From: Prolixibacteraceae bacterium
GTDB lineage: Bacteria; Bacteroidota; Bacteroidia; Bacteroidales; Prolixibacteraceae
Assembly (NCBI GenBank): GCA_023229575.1
Contig: JALNYZ010000056.1
Location: forward strand, 1-15,842
DNA: 15,842 bases
Direction of reading: 5' to 3'
A program made the position numbers and the translations under genes. Below the pieces are notes generated by a model. That model did no database searches. It was given only the letters and a program-made list of their open reading frames with translations, and had not been told where the DNA came from. Shown piece after piece: positions 1 to 5,903 of this stretch (position 1 is its first letter; every line of letters begins with the position of its first letter).

Positions 1-229
1 ACATTTTGCTGTGGATCGGATCATCCATGTTCAGCTTCTTCTTCAATCTTTCTACCTTTGTGAGCCAGGTAGCATGAGGATAAAGGTTCAAACAGGCGTC
101 GTAAACGTCTTTTTCGACAACAAACAGAGGCTCGAGCGCATCTCCCATCTCCTTTTTGAAAGGAGCCGGGAGGACGATACGCCCTTTACCATCAACGGTT
201 GCACTGTATTTGTTCGAAAACGAGACCAT
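1..229 (-). CDS. mraZ: Transcriptional regulator MraZ, N-terminal part (cut by window edge)
   Basis: Only the first 76 codons are inside the window; the gene runs off the left edge. Reading the minus strand from an ATG at 229 gives MVSFSNKYSATVDGKGRIVL, followed by PAPFKKEMGD and, later, LEPLFVVEKDVYDACLN. This matches the MraZ/SpoVT-AbrB-like fold start (F-x-x-x-Y-x-x-x-x-D-x-KGR-x-x-LP-x-x-F). Known family role: MraZ is a DNA-binding repressor at the head of the division and cell wall (dcw) cluster, usually followed by mraW/rsmH, ftsL and penicillin-binding protein genes, so that cluster is expected to continue leftward outside the window. The start fits the family N-terminus and a promoter-like sequence 27-58 bp upstream. 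The plus-strand open frame over the same bases is a shadow. Confidence 0.88.
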   Translation of the reverse strand, partial: MVSFSNKYSATVDGKGRIVLPAPFKKEMGDALEPLFVVEKDVYDACLNLYPHATWLTKVERLKKKLNMDDPIHSKM

Positions 230-255
230 CTTTACTTAACTTATCGGATAGTTGG

Positions 256-287
256 TAAAGATATAAATTATTACACTTCATGACAAT
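256..287 (-). promoter_or_regulatory. Possible promoter of mraZ
   Basis: On the minus strand, TATCTTTA (256-263) is one base off the Bacteroidetes -7 box TAnnTTTG. ATTG (284-287) lies 20 bp upstream, in the expected place for the -33 TTTG/TTG element. A start of transcription near 250 would leave a leader of about 20 nt before the mraZ ATG at 229. Inferred from spacing and consensus only. Confidence 0.35.
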
Positions 288-442
288 ATCTGACACTTTA
301 TTACACTTAACAATTTCTCAACAGGTTGTTAACAATTTTGCGACTTTATTTATGAATTATTGTTGATAACTTGTTGGTAACCAAAACTGATTTTAATGAA
401 GTTCAGCGTAATGGGAAGTGGATATTGGGATATCTTCGGATT

Positions 443-475
443 AATTACAAATTAAAAATTAAAGATTAAAAATTA
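443..475 (+). repeat. AT-rich inverted repeat, left arm
   Basis: Bases 457-475 (AATTAAAGATTAAAAATTA) are an exact 19-bp inverted match to 598-616, and 445-459 are an exact 15-bp inverted match to 587-601. The two blocks occur in swapped order in the two arms, so the element behaves like a short array of about 14-nt units (ATTACAAATTAAAA, ATTAAAGATTAAAA) rather than a simple hairpin. Confidence 0.7.
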
Positions 476-585
476 TTGGCTATATGATTGAATATGTGAT
501 AATTACACCTAACAGTCAATGATCTCCTTCTTATCAGGAAGGCATCAAAATCCTATTGTCAGCTATCGGACACCTCTGTTCCCCC

Positions 586-618
586 ATTTTTAATTTGTAA
601 TTTTTAATCTTTAATTAT
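586..618 (-). repeat. AT-rich inverted repeat, right arm
   Basis: This is the partner of 443-475, in opposite orientation. It ends 2 bp before the ATG of the glsA-like gene, so it makes up that gene's immediate leader. A loose promoter-like word (TTAATTTG at about 590-597) falls inside it. Confidence 0.65.
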
Positions 619-620
619 CT

Positions 621-1439
621 ATGAATCCACTTGTGCTTAAAGATCTCATCGCTGAAAAGAACAGCAAGCTTGCCGGCCGGATTCCGGAATTTGTCTATGG
701 CTTGCTGAACAGGATACTGCATGTCCGCGAACTCAACGAAATCATCTTCAGGTATGGCGATAAAAATGGAATTGATTTTGTAGAGGCCAGTCTGGGCTAT
801 TTCGATGTCAGTTTCCATTTTCAGGGTACTCAAAACCTACCAAAAGAGGGCCGTTACATCATCGCCTCCAACCATCCGTTGGGTGGGTTTGATGGATTGA
901 TCCTTATAAACGGGGTCACAAGATTCCTGGGGCCCTCCCTATTCCTGGTAAGGGATGAACTGACAAAAATACCCCCGCTGAAAGAATTGTTTATCCCTAT
1001 CAATAAATTTGGGAACCAGCGCAATTCCATCAACCAGATCAATGCCGCCTACGATTCGGACAAGCAGGTTCTGATATTTCCTGCTGGGCTTGCCTCCCGA
1101 AAAAAAAGAGGGGTCATCGCCGACCTGGAGTGGCACAAACACTTCATCCAGAAATCCGTTGAACACCATAGGGATGTAATCCCGGTTTTCATGAGTGGCA
1201 ACAACTCAGCCTTCTTTTACTGGTTTTCCAATTTCAGGAAGTTAATTGGCATGAAATTTGGCATCGAGATGCTTTTACTTCCCGACGAGATGTTCAAACA
1301 ACGGGGAAATAGCTTTACCATCACCTTTGGAAAACCGATCCCCTGGCAAACTTTCGGCCACACCAAGACCCCGACCGAGTGGGCGGAGGAGGTGAAGAAG
1401 GTTGTGTATGGGCTTTCTTCAAAGGAAAAGAGGGGGTGA
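621..1439 (+). CDS. glsA: PlsC-family lysophospholipid/O-acyltransferase (GlsA-like)
   Basis: This 272-residue acyltransferase has the NH(x4)D-type catalytic motif as NHPLGGFD (residues 84-91). A glycerolipid acyltransferase block FPAGLASRKKRG (153-164) stands in place of the FPEGTRS of canonical PlsC, and IPVFMSGNNS lies at 187-196. The FPAG variant is typical of the ornithine/glycine-lipid and hemolysin-like branch. With the OlsB/GlsB-type N-acyltransferase next in the same direction, the pair matches Bacteroides GlsA/GlsB: GlsB N-acylates glycine with a 3-hydroxy fatty acid and GlsA adds the second acyl chain to the hydroxyl, at the inner membrane. The GlsA assignment over a generic PlsC rests on this context. 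Oddity: the last codons and stop (1429-1439) lie inside a purine-rich repeat shared with the DNA after miaB, so the final residues (KEKRG) are probably repeat-derived. Confidence 0.8.
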   Translation: MNPLVLKDLIAEKNSKLAGRIPEFVYGLLNRILHVRELNEIIFRYGDKNGIDFVEASLGYFDVSFHFQGTQNLPKEGRYIIASNHPLGGFDGLILINGVTRFLGPSLFLVRDELTKIPPLKELFIPINKFGNQRNSINQINAAYDSDKQVLIFPAGLASRKKRGVIADLEWHKHFIQKSVEHHRDVIPVFMSGNNSAFFYWFSNFRKLIGMKFGIEMLLLPDEMFKQRGNSFTITFGKPIPWQTFGHTKTPTEWAEEVKKVVYGLSSKEKRG

Positions 1440-1640
1440 CTGGGCGAGGGGGATGACTAGGAAGACTGGGATGACGGAGAGACGGAGAGACGGAAAGACG
1501 GAAAGAAGACTATGGGACTTGGAGACAGGGTGAAACGGGAAAAAGGCCTAAGTGACTGGGGGACGAAAAGACTAGGAGACTTAGGGTCTAACAGACAGAA
1601 CTCCTAAAAGTTGAAACGGAGAAACGATGAAATGGAGAGA
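1429..1640. repeat. Degenerate purine-rich array (GACGGAGA-like)
   Basis: This stretch on the plus strand is nearly all purine, built from variants of GACGGAGA, GACGGAAA and GACTGGG. It starts inside the last codons of the glsA-like gene. Bases 1429-1452 match 12697-12720 at 22 of 24 positions, and both places carry runs of GACGGAGAGACGGA. The same family of array sits right after the miaB stop codon. Confidence 0.7.
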
Positions 1641-1712
1641 TCTCTTACTAATTCAATCTGTACAATTTGAGTAATTTGTGATGAGAGGGGTTTGAAGGGT
1701 TCATTTTTGTTT

Positions 1713-1721
1713 GAAATGTTT
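1713..1721 (-). repeat. Single copy of the 9-bp AAACATTTC unit
   Basis: GAAATGTTT is the reverse complement of AAACATTTC, the unit of the long tandem array at the right end of the window. One isolated copy occurs here in the glsA-glsB gap. A chance match is possible for nine bases. Confidence 0.4.
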
Positions 1722-1767
1722 CCCAATTCTGCTTATTCTGTCATTCTGTAAATCCTGCTTCAGACAA

Positions 1768-1910
1768 TTTGTGTCCATATGTGCAATTTGTGGTTGGGAG
1801 GGGTTCGATCTGAAAAATCTGACGCTAGGGCGTGGTTTTATTTGTGTCCATTTGTGAAATTTGTGGTTGGGCGGCAACTTGATTTGTGCACATTTATAAA
1901 ATTCGTGGAC
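1768..1910 (+). repeat. Three spaced copies of a ~30-nt TTTGTGTCCAT... repeat
   Basis: Copy 1 (1768-1800) and copy 2 (1841-1873) both read TTTGTGTCCAT, then (A)TGTG, AATTTGTGGTTGGG, differing at a few positions. Copy 3 (1883-1910) is more diverged (TTTGTGCACAT, AAATTCGTGGAC). A fainter relative (CAATCTGTACAATTTGAG) starts near 1654. These are intergenic direct repeats with no open frame across them. Confidence 0.7.
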
Positions 1911-1920
1911 AAATTATTGT

Positions 1921-1928
1921 TATTTTTG
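1921..1928 (+). promoter_or_regulatory. Possible -7 promoter box of the glsB-like gene
   Basis: TATTTTTG is an exact fit to the Bacteroidetes TAnnTTTG box. It lies 24 bp before the ATG at 1953, giving a leader of about 15-20 nt. No good -33 TTTG is present at 19-21 bp upstream. If real, glsB has its own promoter and does not depend on read-through from glsA. Confidence 0.4.
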
Positions 1929-1952
1929 ACCCGAACTATTTACTTTTTTTAG

Positions 1953-2924
1953 ATGAAGGAGATTATTCCTCCCGTTGCCAGGGAGTTACTGGAGGCAGAA
2001 CTCACTCCGGAGAAGTTTCAAAGAAAGACGAACAAGGCTGATAACGAAATATATATCCTTACCTCCTTTGATTCACCCAACCTCATGCGTGAGATTGGCA
2101 GGCTCAGGGAGCTCACTTTCAGATCGGCAGGAGGAGGTATCGGTGAGGAACTTGACATCGACCAATACGATATATCCGAAACACATCCATACAAACAATT
2201 GATTGTCTGGGATCCTGCCAACAAGGAGATACTGGGCGGGTACCGCTACATTCATTGCAGCGGACTTGAGAAGGACGCCCACGGAGAAGTTCCGCTTGCT
2301 ACTGCCCACCTTTTCAACTTTTCTGACGAATTTGTTTCTGATTATCTCCCTTCTGTCATCGAATTGGGCCGCTCTTTTGTTCAACCCGACTACCAGTCGA
2401 CCAAAGTAGGCTCAAAAGCGCTCTTTGCCCTCGATAACCTTTGGGATGGTTTGGGAGCCCTGATATTTGACTATCCCGATGTTAAATATTTCTTTGGAAA
2501 GGTAACCATGTATACCCATTACAACAAGGATGCCCGCAACATGATCCTCCATTTTTTCAGCAAGTTCTTCTCCGATCCGGATCATCTGGTTTGGGCAAAA
2601 AAACCGATGGACTATCAGCCTGATCAGAAGAAACTGGAGGAACTGTTTAGCGGCAAGGATTATGAAGCAGCTTACAAAATTCTGTCACAAGAGGTGAGAA
2701 AACTGGGTGAAAATATCCCACCGCTTATCAATGCCTACATGAACCTCACACCCAACATGCGCACATTCGGAACGGCAATCAGTGATGAATTTGGGGATGT
2801 AGAGGAGACAGGAATCATGTTAAGTATTGAGGAGATTTACGACATCAAGATCGACCGTCACGTCTCATCCTACCTGGAAGAGCTGGTCGAGAAAGAAGAC
2901 AATCCAAAAATGCGCTTTCAATAA
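1953..2924 (+). CDS. glsB: OlsB/GlsB-like N-acyltransferase (GNAT/hemolysin-like)
   Basis: This 323-residue protein belongs to the acyl-homoserine-lactone-synthase-like GNAT branch that includes OlsB and Bacteroides GlsB. Visible signature parts are GGYRYI (95-100), the family hallmark ELGRSFVQPDYQ (137-148), and KYFFGKVTMYTHY (178-190), as seen in N-acyltransferases using 3-hydroxyacyl-ACP. Predicted role: first step of glycine (or ornithine-type) amino lipid synthesis, making the N-acylated amino acid that the neighbouring PlsC-like enzyme O-acylates. No transmembrane segment is evident. The gene is 513 bp downstream of glsA with its own promoter-like box, so the two may be separately transcribed. 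Its last 7 bp overlap the end of the convergent purF-like gene. Confidence 0.82.
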   Translation: MKEIIPPVARELLEAELTPEKFQRKTNKADNEIYILTSFDSPNLMREIGRLRELTFRSAGGGIGEELDIDQYDISETHPYKQLIVWDPANKEILGGYRYIHCSGLEKDAHGEVPLATAHLFNFSDEFVSDYLPSVIELGRSFVQPDYQSTKVGSKALFALDNLWDGLGALIFDYPDVKYFFGKVTMYTHYNKDARNMILHFFSKFFSDPDHLVWAKKPMDYQPDQKKLEELFSGKDYEAAYKILSQEVRKLGENIPPLINAYMNLTPNMRTFGTAISDEFGDVEETGIMLSIEEIYDIKIDRHVSSYLEELVEKEDNPKMRFQ

Positions 2925-4819
2925 GCCCTGCCGTCTATTCCTTCGATGTAGTTGATAAAGGAGGTATTGACCACTTTGTTCCCGCCGGGTGTTGGATAGT
3001 CGCCGGTAAAATACCAGTCGCCCAAGTCATTCGGACAGGCAATATGTAGATTCTCAACACTCTGGTAGACAATTTCCACCTCCGCTTTACATTCGGCCGG
3101 TTTTAGCAACTGGGCGATTTTGCCTGAGATCTCCGTATCACTGAACGGACGATAGATCTCCTTCACATAATTGACCATCTCCTCTTTGGGCAGACGCTGC
3201 TGATCCTTGCATTTGCGGTAAACTTCATCGATCACCTTGGATTTTCCAGTCTCTCTCAGCAAGGCTATGGCCGCTTCGAATGCAACGAATTTACCCAGAA
3301 TGGCCATATCAATGCCATAGCAGTCAGGGTACCGGATTTGCGGGGCAGAAGAGATGATGATAATTTTCTTTGGTTTTAAACGATCCAGGCTCTTTAGTAT
3401 GCTCTGTTTTAAAGTAGTGCCACGAACAATGGAGTCATCAATGACAACGAGTGAATCCTTGTGGTTCTCCACAACGCCATAGGTCACATCGTAAACATGG
3501 CCCACCAAATCATCACGGCTGCTGTCATCGGCGATAAAGGTGCGCATCTTCACATCTTTGATGGCAATTTTCTCCATTCTTGGCTGAACAGAAATAATCT
3601 CGCCAATTTCGTCCTCGGTCATTTTATCGCCAAGGGCGTGAATTTTCTCCTTTTTCCACTTGAGCAGATCAGACCGGATGCCCTCCATCATGCCAAGGTA
3701 CGCAGTCTCGGCCGTATTGGGAATAAAGGAGAAAACGGTATGCTTCAGATCGTTGTTGATGGCTTTGAGAATAACCGGGGCCAGCAGAAAACCCAGTTTT
3801 TTACGCTCCTTGTAAATATCCCTGTCGGACCCACGGGAGAAATAGATCCGCTCGAAGGAGCAGGAGCTTCTCTTTTGGGGCACACGGACCAGCTCCTCTT
3901 TGTAGGTGCCATCCATTTTTACAATAAGCGCATGGCCTGGTTTTATCTCTGACACGCTGTTCCAGCCAACATTCATCACAGTCTGGATAACAGGCCTTTC
4001 GGAGGCCACCACTACAATCTCATCATCGGCATAATAGAATGCCGGCCTAATTCCCCAGGGGTCTCGGGCCACAAAGGCATCACCATGACCGATGATCCCG
4101 CCGATGGTATACCCACCATCCCAATCGCGGCTCGCCCTCTCGAGGACTTTCCGGATATCGATGTTCTTCTCGATCAATTGGGAGATTTCGGCATTGGCAT
4201 AGCCTTCATTCTTGTATTGCCTGAAAAGCAGTTCATTCTCTTCATCGAGGAAATGCCCTACTTTTTCGAGAATGGTGACGGTATCATTGAACCCTTTGGG
4301 AAACTGTCCAAGACCTACAAGCAAGTTAAAAAGTTCGTCAACGTTGGTGAGGTTGAAATTCCCTGCCAAAACCAGGTTTCGTGAACGCCAGTTGTTTTGG
4401 CGCATCACCGGATGGGTCGAATCCACACTGTTGCGGCCAAACGTGCCGTACCTCAGATGGCCGAGATAAAGTTCCCCTGCAAAAGGAAGGTTAGCTTTGG
4501 CCCAGGTTGGATCGGGAAATGCCTGGGGATATTGCTGCTGCGCGTGACTAAACTCTTTAAAAATCTTTGCGAATACGTCACGGATGGGATTGGGATCGAT
4601 GGAGCGGTGCCTGAAAATGTATTCCCTGCCAGGAGATAAACCAACCTTTACTCCCACAGCCCCGGCGCCGTCTTGCCCACGGTTGTGCTGTTTTTCCATC
4701 ATCACGTAGAGTTTGTTGATCCCGTATTGCCAGGTTCCGTATTTCAGTCGGTAGTATTCCAGCGGTTTACGAAGCCTGATCAGGGCTATTCCACACTCGT
4801 GTTTGATTTGGTCGCTCAT
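2918..4819 (-). CDS. purF: Amidophosphoribosyltransferase (PurF family, long form)
   Basis: This 633-residue enzyme has an N-terminal Ntn glutamine amidotransferase domain and a C-terminal phosphoribosyltransferase domain. Visible motifs are nucleophile Cys9 in HECGIA, HNRGQDGAG (45-53), GHLRYGTFG (120-128), GNFNLTN (153-159), RDPWGIRP (252-259) and the PRPP loop VVIDDSIVRGTT (458-469). The C-terminal GDYPTPGGNKVVNTSF (606-621) is also PurF-like. Cys9 implies removal of an eight-residue leader for activity, as in Bacillus PurF. Expected reaction: PRPP plus glutamine to 5-phosphoribosylamine, the committed step of purine synthesis, in the cytoplasm. It is longer than the usual 470-520 residues; extra sequence falls around 200-230 and 385-425, a long form I recall from Bacteroidetes. 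It could be a paralog beside a shorter PurF elsewhere. Start ATG at 4819 lies 3 nt after the SPOR gene stop, so the two form an operon. Confidence 0.86.
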   Translation of the reverse strand: MSDQIKHECGIALIRLRKPLEYYRLKYGTWQYGINKLYVMMEKQHNRGQDGAGAVGVKVGLSPGREYIFRHRSIDPNPIRDVFAKIFKEFSHAQQQYPQAFPDPTWAKANLPFAGELYLGHLRYGTFGRNSVDSTHPVMRQNNWRSRNLVLAGNFNLTNVDELFNLLVGLGQFPKGFNDTVTILEKVGHFLDEENELLFRQYKNEGYANAEISQLIEKNIDIRKVLERASRDWDGGYTIGGIIGHGDAFVARDPWGIRPAFYYADDEIVVVASERPVIQTVMNVGWNSVSEIKPGHALIVKMDGTYKEELVRVPQKRSSCSFERIYFSRGSDRDIYKERKKLGFLLAPVILKAINNDLKHTVFSFIPNTAETAYLGMMEGIRSDLLKWKKEKIHALGDKMTEDEIGEIISVQPRMEKIAIKDVKMRTFIADDSSRDDLVGHVYDVTYGVVENHKDSLVVIDDSIVRGTTLKQSILKSLDRLKPKKIIIISSAPQIRYPDCYGIDMAILGKFVAFEAAIALLRETGKSKVIDEVYRKCKDQQRLPKEEMVNYVKEIYRPFSDTEISGKIAQLLKPAECKAEVEIVYQSVENLHIACPNDLGDWYFTGDYPTPGGNKVVNTSFINYIEGIDGRAY

Positions 4820-4822
4820 GCT

Positions 4823-5311
4823 CTATTTAATTTCTACTTGAACTACCGGACCCGGAAAAGCAATTTCGTCGGAGACGATAAACGCGTTCGAGAATCCGGA
4901 TGATAAACTCTTTAATACTTTTAATGCCTCGCTTTTGCTCCTGAAATCGCCCGCTCTCACGATGAAATCGGGAGACTTAAAGATCAGATAGACCCTGATT
5001 TCAGGATGGAGGGCGTTGAAATCGGCCCTGACTTTTTCGGCGTGCGCCCTGGCCTGTACGCCGGATCCAAAGTACAACTGAAGACGGTAACCCGGGAAGG
5101 TTCCGGTTTTTCTGCCTTGGTCGTATTGTTGCCGAAGAAGATCCGCAATTTCACTGCTGGCCGCTACATTCAAACGTTGCCAGATAAATGAACCATCGGT
5201 AATGGCAGGAGGTGGCACGATTGGTCTGGCTGTTTGAGCCTCTGTCCGGTAGCCGAAGGCCACCAGAAATAAAAAAAACAAAATGCCGGCTTTCCGTTCA
5301 ATCGGAATCAT
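4823..5311 (-). CDS. Secreted SPOR-domain protein
   Basis: I choose the ATG at 5311, not an in-frame one at 5386. It gives 162 residues beginning MIPIERKAGILFFLFLVAFG, a clean signal peptide with likely cleavage after Ala25 (TEA-QT). It also leaves the -7 box at 5330-5337 upstream rather than inside the gene. Residues about 74-149 (GYRLQLYFGSG, AHAEKVRADF, VYLIFKSPDFIVRAGDFRS, EALKVLKSL) match the SPOR fold, a periplasmic domain that binds denuded peptidoglycan glycans at division sites. Predicted location is the periplasm or outer envelope. It is the first gene of an operon with the purF-like gene 3 nt downstream, an odd pairing of envelope and nucleotide metabolism. The exact role is unknown. 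Confidence 0.8.
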   Translation of the reverse strand: MIPIERKAGILFFLFLVAFGYRTEAQTARPIVPPPAITDGSFIWQRLNVAASSEIADLLRQQYDQGRKTGTFPGYRLQLYFGSGVQARAHAEKVRADFNALHPEIRVYLIFKSPDFIVRAGDFRSKSEALKVLKSLSSGFSNAFIVSDEIAFPGPVVQVEIK

Positions 5312-5329
5312 ATCACGGATAATTTGGCG

Positions 5330-5337
5330 CAAAGATA
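5330..5337 (-). promoter_or_regulatory. Likely -7 promoter box of SPOR-purF operon
   Basis: The minus strand reads TATCTTTG, an exact TAnnTTTG box and one of the commonest Bacteroidetes forms. It is 18 bp before the ATG at 5311, predicting a very short leader. A TTTG lies upstream (5362-5365), but at 24 bp rather than the usual 19-21. The box lies within the relic toxin reading frame, so this promoter may have arisen in, or been exposed by, the decayed gene. Confidence 0.5.
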
Positions 5338-5361
5338 AGCAAAATCGATGGGGGTAGAAAT

Positions 5362-5511
5362 CAAATCTTCTTGATTTTGTCTGCAATCCCAGATTGACAG
5401 CACAACTATATATGTTACAGTTATTTCACAGAATATCAAATACTCTTTCAGAACTTTCACCCTTACATTTTCTTTATCCGAGCTTCGTCCAACGAAAGGA
5501 TGCCAGCTCTT
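5362..5511 (-). pseudogene. RelE/ParE-type toxin, C-terminal half only (relic)
   Basis: Reading the minus strand in the frame of the GTG at 5460 gives HPFVGRSSDKENVRVKVLKE, then YLIFCEITVTYIVVLSIWD, then CRQNQEDL, ending at 5362. This matches the C-terminal half of Bacteroidetes RelE/ParE-family toxins, which typically read HPxxGRxTD-ENVRVKxxxxYLIFYEI and end in IWDCRQNPxxL. About 50 residues remain; a TGA lies in frame at 5512-5514 and the N-terminal half (about 50 residues) is absent. The frame stays open past the homology to a TGA at 5308-5310 that overlaps the SPOR start codon. It overlaps the tail of the antitoxin-like frame in another register, so both are products of one deletion. It is presumably inactive. 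Confidence 0.7.
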
Positions 5512-5708
5512 TCACTCTTAAAAAATTGACCCTCCTTAAATTGCTTTTGAGCTTCCTCAATTGCATAATTTTGATCATCAGAGAGTTTATAGACACTGTC
5601 TGCAATTTCCTCATTAGCAATCAAGCGATACATCTCTTCCAATAGTTCGTTATCCTCGGTTGCATTAATCTTTCCAATCAGCCTTTGTCTCAATTCTATT
5701 ACCGTCAT
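5463..5708 (-). pseudogene. Antitoxin-like gene fused out of frame to toxin relic
   Basis: The open frame is 81 codons from the ATG at 5708. Residues 1-62 (MTVIELRQRLIGKINATEDN, then LLEEMYRLIANEE, LSDDQNYAIEEAQKQFKEGQ) match the small antitoxins that precede RelE/ParE toxins in Bacteroidetes (T-x-x-EL, ELLEEMYRLL, LxxxQxxAIEEAxxQ-x-x-x-GQ). In intact members the ending is typically an NEExxxEIxEWL-like helix that contacts the toxin. Here residues from about 63 on (KSERAGILSLDEARIKKM) do not fit and lie over DNA that in another register encodes the toxin relic. The junction is therefore near 5512-5522. The product may still be made and could bind DNA or dimerise, but probably cannot neutralise a toxin. 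Confidence 0.65.
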
Positions 5709-5723
5709 GATTTTAAATTTTTA

Positions 5724-5731
5724 CAAATTTA
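5724..5731 (-). promoter_or_regulatory. Possible -7 promoter box of the antitoxin relic
   Basis: TAAATTTG on the minus strand is an exact TAnnTTTG box, 15 bp before the ATG at 5708. An ATTG at 5755-5758 could be the -33 element, at a slightly long spacing of 23 bp. The rest of 5732-5903 shows no gene. Confidence 0.4.
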
Positions 5732-5903
5732 TTAATTTCTCTGGCCCTTACTGACAATACCAATCAGAAGACAAATAGCTGATCTCGCCAAATTCAAATC
5801 CAATCATTGTGTCACATAAATATACAGAAAATTCCTCACATTTCAAAGTCTTACAAGAGCTTCAAGTTGGGTCTCGTCCCTCAATTACACGAGGCCTTAG
5901 TAA

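Larger units (their letters stand above)
230..620. other. AT-rich divergent intergenic region mraZ / glsA-like
   Basis: This 391-bp spacer between divergent genes holds no convincing gene. It contains several TGTTnnTAAC-like words (TGTTAACAAT, TGTTGATAAC, TTGGTAACC at about 326-381) and two arms of an AT-rich inverted repeat (listed separately). Promoters for both flanking genes should lie here. No Shine-Dalgarno sequence is visible before the ATG at 621, as is usual in Bacteroidetes. Confidence 0.5.

Noticed and set aside
11..283. Plus-strand 90-codon frame at the left edge
   Set aside because: It is antisense to mraZ, whose family motif is clear on the minus strand.
326..381. TGTTGATAA and related words as DnaA boxes / replication origin
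   Set aside because: There are only one or two near matches, with no dnaA or dnaN gene and no ordered cluster, so they were not called an origin.
412..429. Two TGGG words 14 bp apart, compared with MraZ operator repeats
   Set aside because: They are over 180 bp from mraZ, on the wrong strand, and the spacing does not match the known TGGGN plus 5-nt arrangement.
5312..5386. Longer start for the SPOR protein at 5386
   Set aside because: It would place 25 charged residues before the signal peptide and put the exact TATCTTTG promoter box inside the gene.
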